The notes under the pieces: model-generated | What the model saw: the letters and a program-made list of their open reading frames with translations, nothing else | Database searches by the model: none | Told to the model about the DNA's origin: nothing | Shown: piece after piece, positions 45,242-54,100 of the stretch | Numbering within the stretch: position 1 is the first letter of the stretch | Layout of the letters: every line of letters begins with the position of its first letter | Program-made: the position numbers and the translations under genes | Assembly (NCBI RefSeq): GCF_025370755.1 | Contig: NZ_JAMXFC010000033.1 | Span: 1 to 64,000 of the forward strand | Reading direction: 5' to 3' | Length of the DNA stretch: 64,000 nt | DNA from: Laspinema sp. D2d | GTDB lineage: Bacteria; Cyanobacteriota; Cyanobacteriia; Cyanobacteriales; Laspinemataceae

Positions 45242-46300
45242 ATGAATCAAGAAACAGTCACGAAACATTTTGGGAAAGGGAATACAAAACCTTGGAGGGG
45301 GGTACTACTGGCGATCGCCTCCCTATTAGGGACAGGATTATATAACAATGTTGTCCATGCCAACCCCCTCCCCCTGTCTCCCAGCACTCCGCAACCCGAG
45401 GTGATCGCCTCGGAACTCCCCGCAAAAACCACTCCGTTCGCGTTACCCTTTCCCTCTCCACCCGCTGAGGCATTGCAGGTTGAAGAACGCAGCTTTAACA
45501 CCTTCTTTCGGGCAGAACAGGAGATCGTCGCCCAGGAACCCGGTGTTACCGATTCAGACCTAGAAACCTTACAAAATCAGTATCTACTTCCAGAACCCGC
45601 CACCCTAGTTGTCCCCACAGCCGGTGGAAGTTCTGCACCCGGAGTAAGTATCGGAACTCCCACCGCATTTGGTGCGAACTGGGGTCGAGTCTATACCGGA
45701 TTTGGATATCAAGCGAGAACTCGTTACACAACCGAAACTGATGGAACTTTAGCATTAGGTTTTGGGTTAGGGAACTCTCGCGAAAATGTCGGTTTAGAAG
45801 TGAGCCTGGTGGTGAGCGATTTAATTGACGAAACCCTAGCTGATGGTGGGGTTAGCTTTAAAGTCCACCGTTTACTTCCCAATAATTTTGCCGTTGCCGC
45901 CGGGATAGAATATGCCCTATCTTGGGGCGATATTGACACCACCACCAGTCCCTATGGCGTCGTGACCAAAGTCTTTCGCTTCAAAGAAAATAGTGCCGAA
46001 CCTTTGAGCCAACTCACCGTATCTTTAGGAGTTGGGGGGGGTCGTTACCGCTCAGAGGATGATGTAATCAATGACAACAACACGATAGGTGTCTTTAGCA
46101 GTGTCGGTTTGCGAGTCGCTGAACAGATCTCACTGATTGCAGACTGGACAGGTCAAGATTTGTTTCTCGGTGCTTCAATCGTCCCATTCAAGGATCTCCC
46201 TGTAGTAATTACCCCCGCTTTTGCCGATGTAACCAATAATGCAGGGGATGGGGCTCGTTTCATTCTCGGCATTGGCTATGGCTACTCTTTAGCCTTTTAA
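45242..46300 (+). CDS. Exported beta-barrel-like protein
   Basis: The 352-aa protein has a long basic start and a hydrophobic signal segment (WRGVLLAIASLLGTGLYNN, cleavage near HANP). A Pro-rich spacer follows to about residue 125, and then alternating strands such as RVYTGFGYQARTRYT, LALGFGLG and ARFILGIGYGYSLAF. The final Phe is typical of outer-membrane barrels recognised by BamA. I do not recognise a specific family. An outer-membrane barrel of about 10 strands is inference. It ends directly against the next gene. Confidence 0.75.
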   Translation: MNQETVTKHFGKGNTKPWRGVLLAIASLLGTGLYNNVVHANPLPLSPSTPQPEVIASELPAKTTPFALPFPSPPAEALQVEERSFNTFFRAEQEIVAQEPGVTDSDLETLQNQYLLPEPATLVVPTAGGSSAPGVSIGTPTAFGANWGRVYTGFGYQARTRYTTETDGTLALGFGLGNSRENVGLEVSLVVSDLIDETLADGGVSFKVHRLLPNNFAVAAGIEYALSWGDIDTTTSPYGVVTKVFRFKENSAEPLSQLTVSLGVGGGRYRSEDDVINDNNTIGVFSSVGLRVAEQISLIADWTGQDLFLGASIVPFKDLPVVITPAFADVTNNAGDGARFILGIGYGYSLAF

Positions 46301-46324
46301 ATGTTGTCATTTAGTGTAATCGTC

Positions 46325-47341
46325 ATGAATCATAAATCTCTCTATCAATATTCTGCGGTTGGCTTAGGATTGTGTGGGGTAATCTTCCTTAGTGCCTCCC
46401 CAGTTCACGCTCAAGAAGGTTTTCCAATAGGTTCTCCAACAGCTGGTCCAATGATGGGAAGTGAGATAGTCCCCCCCCCGCCCATTGTCCCAGCACCAAA
46501 TATCACTCCCCTACCAGTGGTCGAACCTACACAAGTGCAACCACCACCCGTGGTACAACCTACCGAGGTACAGCCGCCACCCGTGGTTCAACCGACCGAG
46601 GTACAGCCGCCACCCGTGATTCAACCGACCGAGGTACAGCCGCCACCCGTGGTTCAACCGACCGAGGTACAGCCGCCACCCGTGATTCAACCGACAGGGG
46701 TACAGCCACCACCCGTGATTCAACCGACCGATGTACAACTGCCACCAGTGATTCAACCGACCGATGTACAACTGCCACCCATCACAACTGAGACCCCTAA
46801 CGTACCCTTAACATCCGGAAGTAGTGACACAAATACCTCAACTGGTGTTCAAGGGCAACAAGGGGTAATCTCCACCACCGGGGACATAGGGGGTCTTGGA
46901 AGCGGAACCGGCAGCCAAACGATATTTGCCGGTACAGGGGATGCTCAAGCGGCGGTGAATGAAGCAGGGAGTAATGTCCTCGGGCAGCTAAGTGCAGGAA
47001 ATATCAATGGATTGACAGGCGCAAGCGTTTCGTTTGAAGCCCAGCAACTCGTGGCGGCGGTCCTCACTACGGGGGAAGTGAATAGCGTTAATGCCCTGTC
47101 CACTGCACTCTCTAGCACTCCAGGCGCTCCTTCCGTTGAAGCGACAAGACGATTAGCGTCTAAATTAGCCCGACTGTTAGCGGATGGACAAGTGAACGCG
47201 CAAGACTTATTAGATTCAATTCGCTCTTATAACGAAATGATTCGGCAGAGTAACTCGGAATTTTTGCGAAACCCTCCAGCGGAATTGTTGGCGATTCAAG
47301 TAGCCCTGTCCCGATTAATTGAAGCGGCAGGTGTTAACTAA
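46325..47341 (+). CDS. Exported proline-rich repeat protein
   Basis: The 338-aa protein has a signal peptide (MNHKSLYQYSAVGLGLCGV, ending PVHAQ). A proline-rich region follows with seven tandem 11-residue units of the form QPPPV(V/I)QPT(E/D/G)V. A Gly/Thr/Ser linker leads to a helical C-terminal domain (about 225-338: AVNEAGSNVLGQLSAGNING, ATRRLASKLARLLADGQ). The repeat could span the periplasm or peptidoglycan, as in TonB-like proteins. It starts 24 bases after the barrel gene, so the pair may work together at the outer membrane. An in-frame ATG at 46301 is the alternative start. The function is unknown. Confidence 0.78.
   Translation: MNHKSLYQYSAVGLGLCGVIFLSASPVHAQEGFPIGSPTAGPMMGSEIVPPPPIVPAPNITPLPVVEPTQVQPPPVVQPTEVQPPPVVQPTEVQPPPVIQPTEVQPPPVVQPTEVQPPPVIQPTGVQPPPVIQPTDVQLPPVIQPTDVQLPPITTETPNVPLTSGSSDTNTSTGVQGQQGVISTTGDIGGLGSGTGSQTIFAGTGDAQAAVNEAGSNVLGQLSAGNINGLTGASVSFEAQQLVAAVLTTGEVNSVNALSTALSSTPGAPSVEATRRLASKLARLLADGQVNAQDLLDSIRSYNEMIRQSNSEFLRNPPAELLAIQVALSRLIEAAGVN
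46538..46780. repeat. 33-bp in-frame tandem repeat
   Basis: Seven and a half copies of a 33-base unit encode QPPPV(V/I)QPT(E/D/G)V. Copies differ by a few substitutions, mainly GTG/ATT and GAG/GAT changes. Copy number is likely to vary between strains. Confidence 0.92.
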
Positions 47342-47366
47342 TGTGAGGTAAACAAAGCAACCCTTT

Positions 47367-47534
47367 TCAAGGGGGGTTGGGGGGATCATTCCAGAATTGA
47401 GCAAGAGTTCTACTACTTTTCTCAGATGGATCACCTGCCAGCCAATCCTCACGTTTCAGCTTTATACTTTGCCCAAGTTTTTGGGCTAATGGATATTGTT
47501 GGCAATCCGGTTGATTGCCGATCGCCCAACCCAT
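47367..47534 (-). CDS. Possible small protein or gene remnant (55 aa)
   Basis: ATG at 47534 opens a 55-codon frame: MGWAIGNQPDCQQYPLAQKL, then GQSIKLKREDWLAGDPSEKS and SRTLAQFWNDPPNPP. The composition looks like real protein. There is no spaced ribosome-binding site, and it begins inside the dnaK terminator tail. Its last codons lie in a CCCCCCAACCCCCC repeat, so it may be the truncated end of an older gene or a read-through product. Confidence 0.35.
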   Translation of the reverse strand: MGWAIGNQPDCQQYPLAQKLGQSIKLKREDWLAGDPSEKSSRTLAQFWNDPPNPP

Positions 47535-47538
47535 CCCC

Positions 47539-47595
47539 AAAAAAATAGCCCGCCTAAACGGGCTTTCAGGAAGAGGCAGGGTTAACCCTACCTCT
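47539..47595 (-). terminator. dnaK terminator
   Basis: The AGCCCG/CGGGCT hairpin (47547-47564) is followed on the minus strand by TATTTTTTT. A second hairpin (AGAGG-AGGGTTAACCCT-CCTCT type, 47572-47595) lies between it and the dnaK stop. Confidence 0.88.
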
Positions 47596-47623
47596 TTTCC
47601 TTCTTATACAGGATAATGCTGAC

Positions 47624-49537
47624 TTACTTCGTTTCAGAGAACTCAGCGTCGATTACATCTTCATCAGAACCGCCCGAGGGAGGAGTACCAGCGCCACCGC
47701 CACCATTATCATCGGAAGGGCCACCGGCAGCACCGCCGGATTGTTCGTAGATCTTGCTACCGATCGCATACAGAGCTTGTTGCAACTCAGTCATTTGAGA
47801 CTTCATCTGGTCAAAGTCATCCTTGGCGATCGCATCCTTAAGCGCCTGAATCAAATCAGTCACCTTCGTCTTCTCATCCGCCGGGACCTTATCTCCCAAC
47901 TCACTCATCTGCTTCTCAGCTTGATAAGTCAACGAATCCGCTTGGTTCTTCAGATCAATCTTCTCGCGACGTTCCTTATCTGCCGTGGCATTCGATTCCG
48001 CTTCCCGAACCATCCGTTCCACTTCATCCCCAGGCAAGGTACTCGCACCCGTGATACTGATCGACTGTTCCTTCCCAGTCCCCTTATCCTTCGCATGGAC
48101 ATTCAGGATCCCGTTCGCATCAATATCAAAGGTCACTTCAATTTGAGGAATTCCACGTTGTGCCGGGGGAATACCATCTAAGCGGAACGTTCCCAAACTC
48201 TTGTTGTCGTTCGCCATCTCGCGTTCCCCTTGCAGAATGTGGATTTCCACATTCGTTTGACCATCCACTGCAGTGGAGAACACTTCCGATTTCTTCGTGG
48301 GAATCGTGGTGTTGCGAGGAATAATCTTGGTCATCACGCCACCCAAGGTTTCCACACCCAGAGAGAGGGGAGTCACGTCAAGCAGCAGAATGTCTTTGAC
48401 TTCACCGGCGAGCACACCCGCTTGAATTGCAGCACCCACAGCTACCACTTCATCGGGGTTCACAGTTTGGTTCGGTTCTTTACCCAGAACCTTTTTCACC
48501 AGTTCTTTCACCGCAGGAATCCGAGTAGAACCTCCGACGAGGACCACCTCATCGATCGCACTCTTATCCAACTTCGCATCGCGAACCGCATTTTCTACGG
48601 GAATGCCGCAACGGTCGATTAAATCTGCTGTCAGTTCCTCAAACTTCGCCCGCGTCAAGGTGGTATCTAAGTGCTTCGGACCTTCTTGGGTTGCGGTGAT
48701 AAAGGGCAGGTTGATTTCCGTTTGAGTCACGCTAGAGAGCTCAATTTTGGCCTTTTCAGCCGCTTCAGTCAACCGTTGCAGGGCTTGCTTATCCTTCCGC
48801 AGGTCGATGCCTTCTGCTTTGCGGAATTCTTCGGCGAGGAAGTCCACAATTTTTTTATCAAAGTCATCCCCACCCAAGTGGGTATCTCCAGAAGTGGCGA
48901 GCACTTCAAACACGCCGTCGCCGACTTCTAAGATGGAAACGTCAAAGGTCCCACCCCCTAAGTCAAACACCAGAATGGTTTCATTACTCTTCTTGTCTAA
49001 CCCATAAGCCAGAGATGCGGCAGTCGGTTCGTTGATGATCCGCAAGACTTCAATCCCGGCAATTTTTCCGGCGTCTTTCGTCGCTTGACGCTGAGAATCG
49101 TTGAAATAGGCGGGAACGGTAATCACGGCTTGGGTGACTTTTTCACCCAGGTAGGTGCTGGCATCATCCACCAGTTTCCGCAGCACTTGAGCGGAAATTT
49201 CTTCGGGAGCATATTGCTTGCTTAAGGCAGGGCAATCGAGTTTAACGTTGCCATTGATATTGAGGACTTTATAGGAAACCTCGGTGGTTTCGTGAGTGAC
49301 TTCGGTATGTTTGCGTCCGATGAACCGCTTGACGGAATAGAAGGTGTTTTCCGGGTTCATTACCGCTTGACGCTTGGCGATTTGACCGACGAGGCGATCG
49401 CTGTTTTTGGTGTAAGCGACGACTGAGGGCGTGGTGCGGAAGCCTTCTGCGTTAGCGATCACGGTGGGCTTACCCCCTTCCATCACGGCGACGCAAGAGT
49501 TTGTGGTTCCTAAGTCAATTCCAACTACTTTACCCAT
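47624..49537 (-). CDS. dnaK: Chaperone DnaK (Hsp70)
   Basis: DnaK is an ATP-driven folding chaperone. The 637-aa protein starts [20 protein letters not shown], has [29 protein letters not shown] and [16 protein letters not shown], a substrate domain with [14 protein letters not shown], and a G/A-rich tail ending [12 protein letters not shown]. This EEVD-like bacterial tail and the length indicate a DnaK2-type major chaperone. GGAG lies upstream of the ATG. An hsp20 gene lies upstream on the same strand. Confidence 0.98.
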   Translation of the reverse strand: MGKVVGIDLGTTNSCVAVMEGGKPTVIANAEGFRTTPSVVAYTKNSDRLVGQIAKRQAVMNPENTFYSVKRFIGRKHTEVTHETTEVSYKVLNINGNVKLDCPALSKQYAPEEISAQVLRKLVDDASTYLGEKVTQAVITVPAYFNDSQRQATKDAGKIAGIEVLRIINEPTAASLAYGLDKKSNETILVFDLGGGTFDVSILEVGDGVFEVLATSGDTHLGGDDFDKKIVDFLAEEFRKAEGIDLRKDKQALQRLTEAAEKAKIELSSVTQTEINLPFITATQEGPKHLDTTLTRAKFEELTADLIDRCGIPVENAVRDAKLDKSAIDEVVLVGGSTRIPAVKELVKKVLGKEPNQTVNPDEVVAVGAAIQAGVLAGEVKDILLLDVTPLSLGVETLGGVMTKIIPRNTTIPTKKSEVFSTAVDGQTNVEIHILQGEREMANDNKSLGTFRLDGIPPAQRGIPQIEVTFDIDANGILNVHAKDKGTGKEQSISITGASTLPGDEVERMVREAESNATADKERREKIDLKNQADSLTYQAEKQMSELGDKVPADEKTKVTDLIQALKDAIAKDDFDQMKSQMTELQQALYAIGSKIYEQSGGAAGGPSDDNGGGGAGTPPSGGSDEDVIDAEFSETK

Positions 49538-49870
49538 AGGGATGTTTTACTCCAATTACTACTAACAAAGGGTTTGGGCTGATTTAGCCCGGTTTATTTG
49601 GGCGATCGGCACAACTGCACGAGAGCAGTTTTTCCAGATTCAATATTTTTTAAGCCTACCAATCTATATGGTGTGGGCGGTTGGGCTTCTATTGAAGGGG
49701 AGGTTACCGAACCTCATTAGGGACGGTTTACCGAGAAAGCAGGCTTAGGGGGTGTTTTTATGGGCCGATCGCCAGTGATTTTTGAGTCTGTCCCATCAAG
49801 TTGGCGATCGGCCCCTCTTAACATCCCTGTCCCTGAATCCATTGAACCTCCGGATTTGGGATGAGCCGAT
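49538..49870. promoter_or_regulatory. dnaK upstream region
   Basis: This 333-base gap holds the dnaK promoter. No CIRCE element (TTAGCACTC-N9-GAGTGCTAA) is seen. Two GCGATCGGC-type sites are present. No gene is supported. Confidence 0.4.
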
Positions 49871-50443
49871 TTACACTGGGGTGGCCCATAAGTCGTTTAA
49901 CAGTTCCCCTTCACTGGAAGCGATTTTCTCCTCAGTTTTCTGAGCGGTTAGATCCGGTTTCTGCTCCACTGGCATCACGGAGTTAACCTCAGATTTAAGC
50001 TCATCCAACCGCACCTTCACTACCGGGGGTCGTTGGGCCGAAAATTTCGGTAAGGTTAAGGTGAGAATGCCATCCTTTAACTCGGCTTCGATACGATCGG
50101 GCACAATCGGTTTCGTCAAGGGGACGACCCGACGCAACTTGCCGTAACGGAGTTCAGAACGCAGGTAACCGCTGTTCTGACTCACGTTCTGGGGTGGCTG
50201 ACGGTGGGCGGCGATCGCCACTTGAAAGCGACTCGCTTGCACATCAATCTCCGGTCCCGTTAAACCGGGCACTTCCAACCGCAATACAAAGCTATTTTCC
50301 GTTTCTTCTAGTTCGATCGCCGGTTGCCACACTCTACCCATTTCGGGACGTTGGCACGGGGGTTGTTCAGTTAAGAGTTGTTCAAATTGACGTCCCCAGG
50401 CATCGACCTCGCGTAACAGGTCCAAATTCATTGATGTTCTCAT
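49871..50443 (-). CDS. hspA: Small heat shock protein Hsp20
   Basis: The 190-aa protein has an alpha-crystallin domain (about 45-145): ELEETENSFVLRLEVPGL, YGKLRRVVPLTKPI, AELKDGILTLTLPK. A 45-residue C-terminal extension after VVKVRLDEL is longer than usual and lacks a clear IxI motif. It would hold unfolded proteins for DnaK, which lies downstream. A GAGAGGAAA site sits before the ATG. Confidence 0.92.
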   Translation of the reverse strand: MRTSMNLDLLREVDAWGRQFEQLLTEQPPCQRPEMGRVWQPAIELEETENSFVLRLEVPGLTGPEIDVQASRFQVAIAAHRQPPQNVSQNSGYLRSELRYGKLRRVVPLTKPIVPDRIEAELKDGILTLTLPKFSAQRPPVVKVRLDELKSEVNSVMPVEQKPDLTAQKTEEKIASSEGELLNDLWATPV

Positions 50444-50655
50444 CGGGTTTCCTCTCCAAAATAAGAGTGAATTCTGAAATCGGTAGAGTGGACAGAATCG
50501 GGTTTTATCGAACCAGTGGGCGATTAAAACACCGATAAAATTTTATGTAACCTTTGGAAACTCCCGGTTTTTATCCCTATTTTTTAGGGAGTTATGTTGC
50601 CTATTTCGAGTGGGTTACTTTTCTCTAATGTAGGTCATCTAACACTATCTTAACC

Positions 50656-50804
50656 AGGGGGTAAACCGTAAGCAGACTGTTGTATTTGCCGCCGATGGAC
50701 GAAAAGTTTTCAACCCTTCTTCCGGTTTGACCATGACTCTAGGATAGGAAAATCTCAGTTTTTACTTAGGGGGGCAAACCGTAAGAGAACTGTTGTATTT
50801 GCCG
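50656..50804. repeat. Direct repeat, two ~36-bp copies
   Basis: Copies at 50656-50691 and 50768-50804 share AGGGGG-AAACCGTAAG and ACTGTTGTATTTGCCG, differing at about three positions. The spacing is 112 bases. They may be duplicated promoter or operator modules, or a dispersed repeat. Confidence 0.8.
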
Positions 50805-50851
50805 TCAAAATCTACCCCGGCTGTTGATGAAAATAAAATATGACAATACAA

Positions 50852-50882
50852 AACCCCCCGAGTTTTAGTAACTCGGAGGGTT
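50852..50882 (-). terminator. Terminator of the DHS-like gene
   Basis: A 13-bp stem with one mismatch (AACCCCCCGAGTT/AACTCGGAGGGTT) and a 5-base loop is followed on the minus strand by TTTTGTATT. It lies 28 bases beyond the stop codon. Confidence 0.9.
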
Positions 50883-50909
50883 GAAATCAGCAGAAGACTA
50901 ATTTAGTCG

Positions 50910-52097
50910 CTAACCACGCCCTTTGCTGATGGGCGTACCGCAGGGATAAGTAGCTACAGACGCGGGTCTTTCAGAAACGGGGGGGACGGTTCGTTCGGAT
51001 TTTTTCGCTTGCGCCAATTGGTAGTCTAATTGCAGTTTGGTTAGCATTTCCTGGCGGCGATCGTACAAGCGCTTGAGGGAACGTGCAGGGCACTGATTCA
51101 TCACATAAGCGGTGAGAATCGGCAGGGCGATCGTGCTGTCGGTGTAGCAAACCACAGTATTGGGCAGTTCATTGGGATCGACTTTGCCCCAGCTTACGGC
51201 TTCAGCGGGGGTGGCCCCAGATAAACCGCCGGTATCCGGGCGGGCATCGGTAATCTGGATGAAGTAGTCATGTCCCCGTTCTTCCAAACCGAGGACTTCG
51301 TGAATTTGGGGTTGGGTTTGCAGGAGGAAGTTTTTCGGAGAACCACCACCGAGAATGAAGGCGGCACTTTCTCCGGGGAAATCTTGGTTGGGGTCTCGGG
51401 CAGCATAGGCGATCGCCGCTGTTTCGTTGACATCGATCGCCGGATCAATGATTAATTCCGACCCTTCTAAAGCAAGCGCCGCCACATTCATCCCAATTGA
51501 ACTATCTCCCGGTGACGAGGTATAAATAGGAACCCCGCACTCATAAGCAGTTGCCAACAAGCAGGAATGCTCTACCCCGCGTTGTTTCTCAATTTCCCGG
51601 ACATATTTGCCCAGCAGATAGTGAAATTCAGCCGTTCCCATCCGCTTCTGAAACGGTTCGGCTCGCAAAATGGTCCGAATAAAGGCATCCGTTTCTAACA
51701 ACACATCGTAGTCAAAAATGATGTCATAGATGCGGATATGACCCTCTTCCCGCAGCTTGATATCATCCACGAACGGATTTCCCGCATAGAGGTTTAATCC
51801 CAATCCGTAATGGATATCATGATACAGATTTGCGCCGGTACTAATGATGTAATCAATAAAGCCGTTGCGGATCAGTGGTGCTAAGGCGGACACCCCAAAT
51901 CCCGCCGGAGTCATGGCCCCAGATAGGCTCAGTCCCACAGTCACTCCTTCCCGCATCACCTTTTGGGTCAGCAGGTGACAGATTTCCCGCAACCGAGCGG
52001 AATTATAAGCGGTGAAGTAACCATCAATTAAATCCACGACGCTCACGTTCTCAGTCATGGGGGCGGGTGCAATTTTGCGATCTATCATTTGAGACAT
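50910..52097 (-). CDS. Deoxyhypusine synthase-like protein
   Basis: The 395-aa protein is related to eukaryotic/archaeal deoxyhypusine synthase: GLSLSGAMTPAGFG, ISTGANLYHDIHYGLG, SPGDSSIGMNVAA (NAD site) and EAVSWGKVDPNELP, with the lysine that forms the enzyme-spermidine imine. Bacteria lack eIF5A, so it cannot make hypusine. Some bacterial members act as homospermidine synthases, and others are uncharacterised. The ATG at 52097 with a GGAG site is preferred over a TTG four codons upstream. It is preceded by an unusually structured ~600-base non-coding region. Confidence 0.9.
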   Translation of the reverse strand: MSQMIDRKIAPAPMTENVSVVDLIDGYFTAYNSARLREICHLLTQKVMREGVTVGLSLSGAMTPAGFGVSALAPLIRNGFIDYIISTGANLYHDIHYGLGLNLYAGNPFVDDIKLREEGHIRIYDIIFDYDVLLETDAFIRTILRAEPFQKRMGTAEFHYLLGKYVREIEKQRGVEHSCLLATAYECGVPIYTSSPGDSSIGMNVAALALEGSELIIDPAIDVNETAAIAYAARDPNQDFPGESAAFILGGGSPKNFLLQTQPQIHEVLGLEERGHDYFIQITDARPDTGGLSGATPAEAVSWGKVDPNELPNTVVCYTDSTIALPILTAYVMNQCPARSLKRLYDRRQEMLTKLQLDYQLAQAKKSERTVPPVSERPASVATYPCGTPISKGRG

Positions 52098-52129
52098 TTT
52101 CCACTCCAAACGGTTGAAATACAGGGCAT

Positions 52130-52745
52130 AGTAGCCTTAGCAGACTAAGCAACTAAGGCGATTGACTATGTTCAATCATGAATATTCAAGTTAATTGACA
52201 TCGCTGCCGGAGGTGAAGGATGGAGTCAGGTTCCGGGGAACCCACCTCATCCCTAGGCAGTAGCTGGAGATCTCAACCGGACGCTCTATCGCGCAAGCAT
52301 GATGCTTAATGAGTGGATCTGACAGATGTTTCGTTCATCTGATGCGAGTTTCTCTGTCAGGAATCCGCTCCATTTTTGATAGAGCTAGGGCTAGAACCAG
52401 TCCAGCTTGTTAAGAGAGGCTTATCGGAACTTGCCTCATTGTCAAAATTTTGTGGGTCTATAAACCCCGATCGACCTAGTTTGCGGACCCGTCAAGACAG
52501 AGGGTCTTAACAGCAGCTTATAAAGAAGCTTGAGAGGTACCGAGCGCAAACCTTATCTAACAGGCCGATCGGACCATACTAGGCGCTTCACATCGATCGG
52601 TCCAAGACAGCGCCGGGTCGCAATGCCGTTTACGCTTCAACTGCATATCCAGATACCAGAGGCCACGCCAAGGGTAGCCAGTTAGAGCAAAGAGTTTCAA
52701 CGTTGTTATGCAACCTCTCTTGAGAAGACAACTGTTTCACTATAC
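52130..52745 (-). ncRNA. Candidate structured RNA or long 5' leader
   Basis: About 600 bases without a coding frame hold many perfect hairpins: GGATG/CATCC (52218-52252) enclosing GGTTCC-GG-GGAACC (52229-52242); AAGCAT-G-ATGCTT (52295-52307); CTGACAG/CTGTCAG (52319-52360) competing with CAGATG/CATCTG (52323-52341); GGGTC/GACCC (52454-52490); AAGAC/GTCTT (52494-52508). A minus-strand TATAGT (52744-52739) could be its -10 box, giving a leader for the DHS-like gene. I compared it by eye with tmRNA, RNase P, SRP and 6S RNA features and found no match. Strand and boundaries are inference. Confidence 0.4.
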
Positions 52746-52937
52746 TCTAGCACTAAAATTCCAGGGCTGAAATCTGGAAATTGAGTTTTTTTAGCGAATT
52801 TCTGTCTTTAGGCTTAGATAACAGAGGATTATCTCCTTTTTTTGCATTTTTTCGGCTTTTCATCGGCTGGAAGCTCTCTCTTGAGCAGTAGGGTTCAACG
52901 AAGAGCGGATGGGAAGGGCCGAAATGCGGATAAGGTA

Positions 52938-53121
52938 AGGGACTTACAAGGGTAGGTTGCTTACGCTTAACTGCACCTCTTGTCCCCTCCCCTTGGCAAG
53001 GGGAGGGCTAGGGTGGGGTTCTTCTTGGGCGATCGCCACATCACAGAACCTCCCGTCCCTTAGCAAGGGGAAGGGACCAGAGGTGCAGCTACGCTTAACA
53101 AACCTACCCTTGTCAGTCCCT
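52938..53121. repeat. 184-bp nested foldback element
   Basis: Outer arms AGGGACTTACAAGGGTAGGTT (52938-52958) and AACCTACCCTTGTCAGTCCCT (53101-53121) match at 20 of 21 positions. Inside lie the perfect pair CTGCACCTCT/AGAGGTGCAG (52971-52980, 53079-53088) and two CCCTCCCCTT-AAGGGGAGGG-type cores; a third core follows at 53123-53150. It is related to the element at 28420-28565. It lies upstream of rplS. Confidence 0.85.
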
Positions 53122-53304
53122 AGCCCTCCCCTTGGCAAGGGGAGGGGACCGGAAGTGCAGCTACCCTTCTGGGTCCGGTTTCTCTGGGTAAAATTCGCGG
53201 ATAAAACCCAGGCAAGAGACGGGGAAAAAAACTCTGGGAATTTGGCTAGACTGAAATGCAAATTAAGCAGTATGATGGGAGATTGTGAGTTAAAAACCAT
53301 AACT

Positions 53305-53667
53305 ATGAAGGCTGAAGAAATTATCCGTGCCATTGAGGCGGAACAGTTAAAAACGGACCTCCCGCAGATTTACGTTGGTGACAGCGTAAGAGTGGGAGTC
53401 AGAATTAGAGAAGCGGGCAAAGAAAGAACCCAACCATACGAGGGTGTCGTGATTGCCATGCGCAATGGTGGGATTAACGAAACCATTACCGTGCGCCGCG
53501 TTTTCCAAGGGGTCGGGGTAGAACGAGTCTTTTTACTGCACTCACCCCGGATTGAGAGCATCACCATATTGCGCCGGGGTAAAGCGCGACGGGCGAAGCT
53601 TTACTATCTGCGCGATCGCGTGGGTAAAGCCACCCGCATCAAACAACGGTTTGACCGCCCTATCTAA
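53305..53667 (+). CDS. rplS: 50S ribosomal protein L19
   Basis: L19 sits at the 30S-50S interface. The 120-aa protein has [51 protein letters not shown] and ends [10 protein letters not shown]. The open frame runs 116 codons further upstream through repeat DNA, which is not coding; [11 protein letters not shown] at 53305 is the expected start. It is followed by trnW and secE, the normal cyanobacterial order. Confidence 0.97.
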   Translation: MKAEEIIRAIEAEQLKTDLPQIYVGDSVRVGVRIREAGKERTQPYEGVVIAMRNGGINETITVRRVFQGVGVERVFLLHSPRIESITILRRGKARRAKLYYLRDRVGKATRIKQRFDRPI

Positions 53668-53768
53668 CAGCGATCCAAAAAAATTGCCCCGGGTGGGTTG
53701 ACGCGATCGCAAGTTTAGGTATAGGATAGGGAATGGGTGAATCGCTCTAACCAGCAGATTCAACCCGT

Positions 53769-53841
53769 GCGCTCTTAGTTCAGTTGGTAGAACGCAGGTC
53801 TCCAAAACCTGATGTCGGGGGTTCAAGTCCTCCAGGGCGCG
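53769..53841 (+). tRNA. trnW: tRNA-Trp (CCA)
   Basis: The 73-base cloverleaf has acceptor GCGCTCT/AGGGCGC, a D-arm with AGTTGGTA, an anticodon stem around CCA at 53802-53804, and a T-arm GGGGGTTCAAGTCCTCC. No CCA end is encoded. It is placed between rplS and secE. Confidence 0.97.
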
Positions 53842-53867
53842 CTGAACCATCTTCCGAAAGATATCTG

Positions 53868-53918
53868 CCCGAAAGTAGGTCTGCTGCAAAAACAGCAACC
53901 CAGCTAAAAACTTTCGGG
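53868..53918 (+). promoter_or_regulatory. Hairpin between trnW and secE
   Basis: CCCGAAAGT pairs with ACTTTCGGG around an inner GCTG-CAAAAA-CAGC hairpin. No T-tract follows, so it is not an obvious terminator. It may be a tRNA-processing or leader structure in the trnW-secE-nusG transcript. Confidence 0.5.
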
Positions 53919-54100
53919 TAGAATTATTATCTGGGTGGTTCGTACCAAGTATTGGAAGAAACAAGAGAAAGTTTAAGCAAGAACGGCGACTTGTGCAGCC
54001 ACCCCAGCCAAAGTGGCGGGATTCACTGGCTTGAAGCCTGAAAGCTGTTGCCCAGAAAAAACTACCTGTTGTTGCGTTCAGTGGGAGAGGAAAAGCAATT

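Larger units (their letters stand above)
50444..50909. promoter_or_regulatory. hsp20 upstream gap with direct repeats
   Basis: This 466-base gap contains two near-identical copies of a 36-37-base sequence (50656-50691 and 50768-50804; shared AAACCGTAAG and CTGTTGTATTTGCCG), 112 bases apart. It ends with the terminator of the deoxyhypusine-synthase-like gene. The hsp20 promoter must be here; no CIRCE element was found. Confidence 0.55.

Noticed and set aside
46511-46778. Minus-strand frames opposite the Pro-rich repeat
   Set aside because: They are periodic shadows of the 33-bp repeat with no ribosome-binding site.
46538-46780. Possible CRISPR-like array of 33-bp repeats
   Set aside because: Repeats are contiguous without spacers, in frame, and encode a Pro-rich motif; they are a coding tandem repeat.
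49538-50655. CIRCE element for dnaK or hsp20
   Set aside because: No TTAGCACTC-N9-GAGTGCTAA sequence or close variant was found.
52130-52745. tmRNA, RNase P RNA, SRP RNA or 6S RNA
   Set aside because: I looked for the tmRNA tag and tRNA-like ends, the RNase P GGAAAGTCCGG box and the SRP GGAAGCAGC tetraloop region on both strands and saw none.
52957-53304. N-terminal extension of rplS
   Set aside because: The frame is open, but it runs through foldback repeats, and L19 has a conserved start at 53305.
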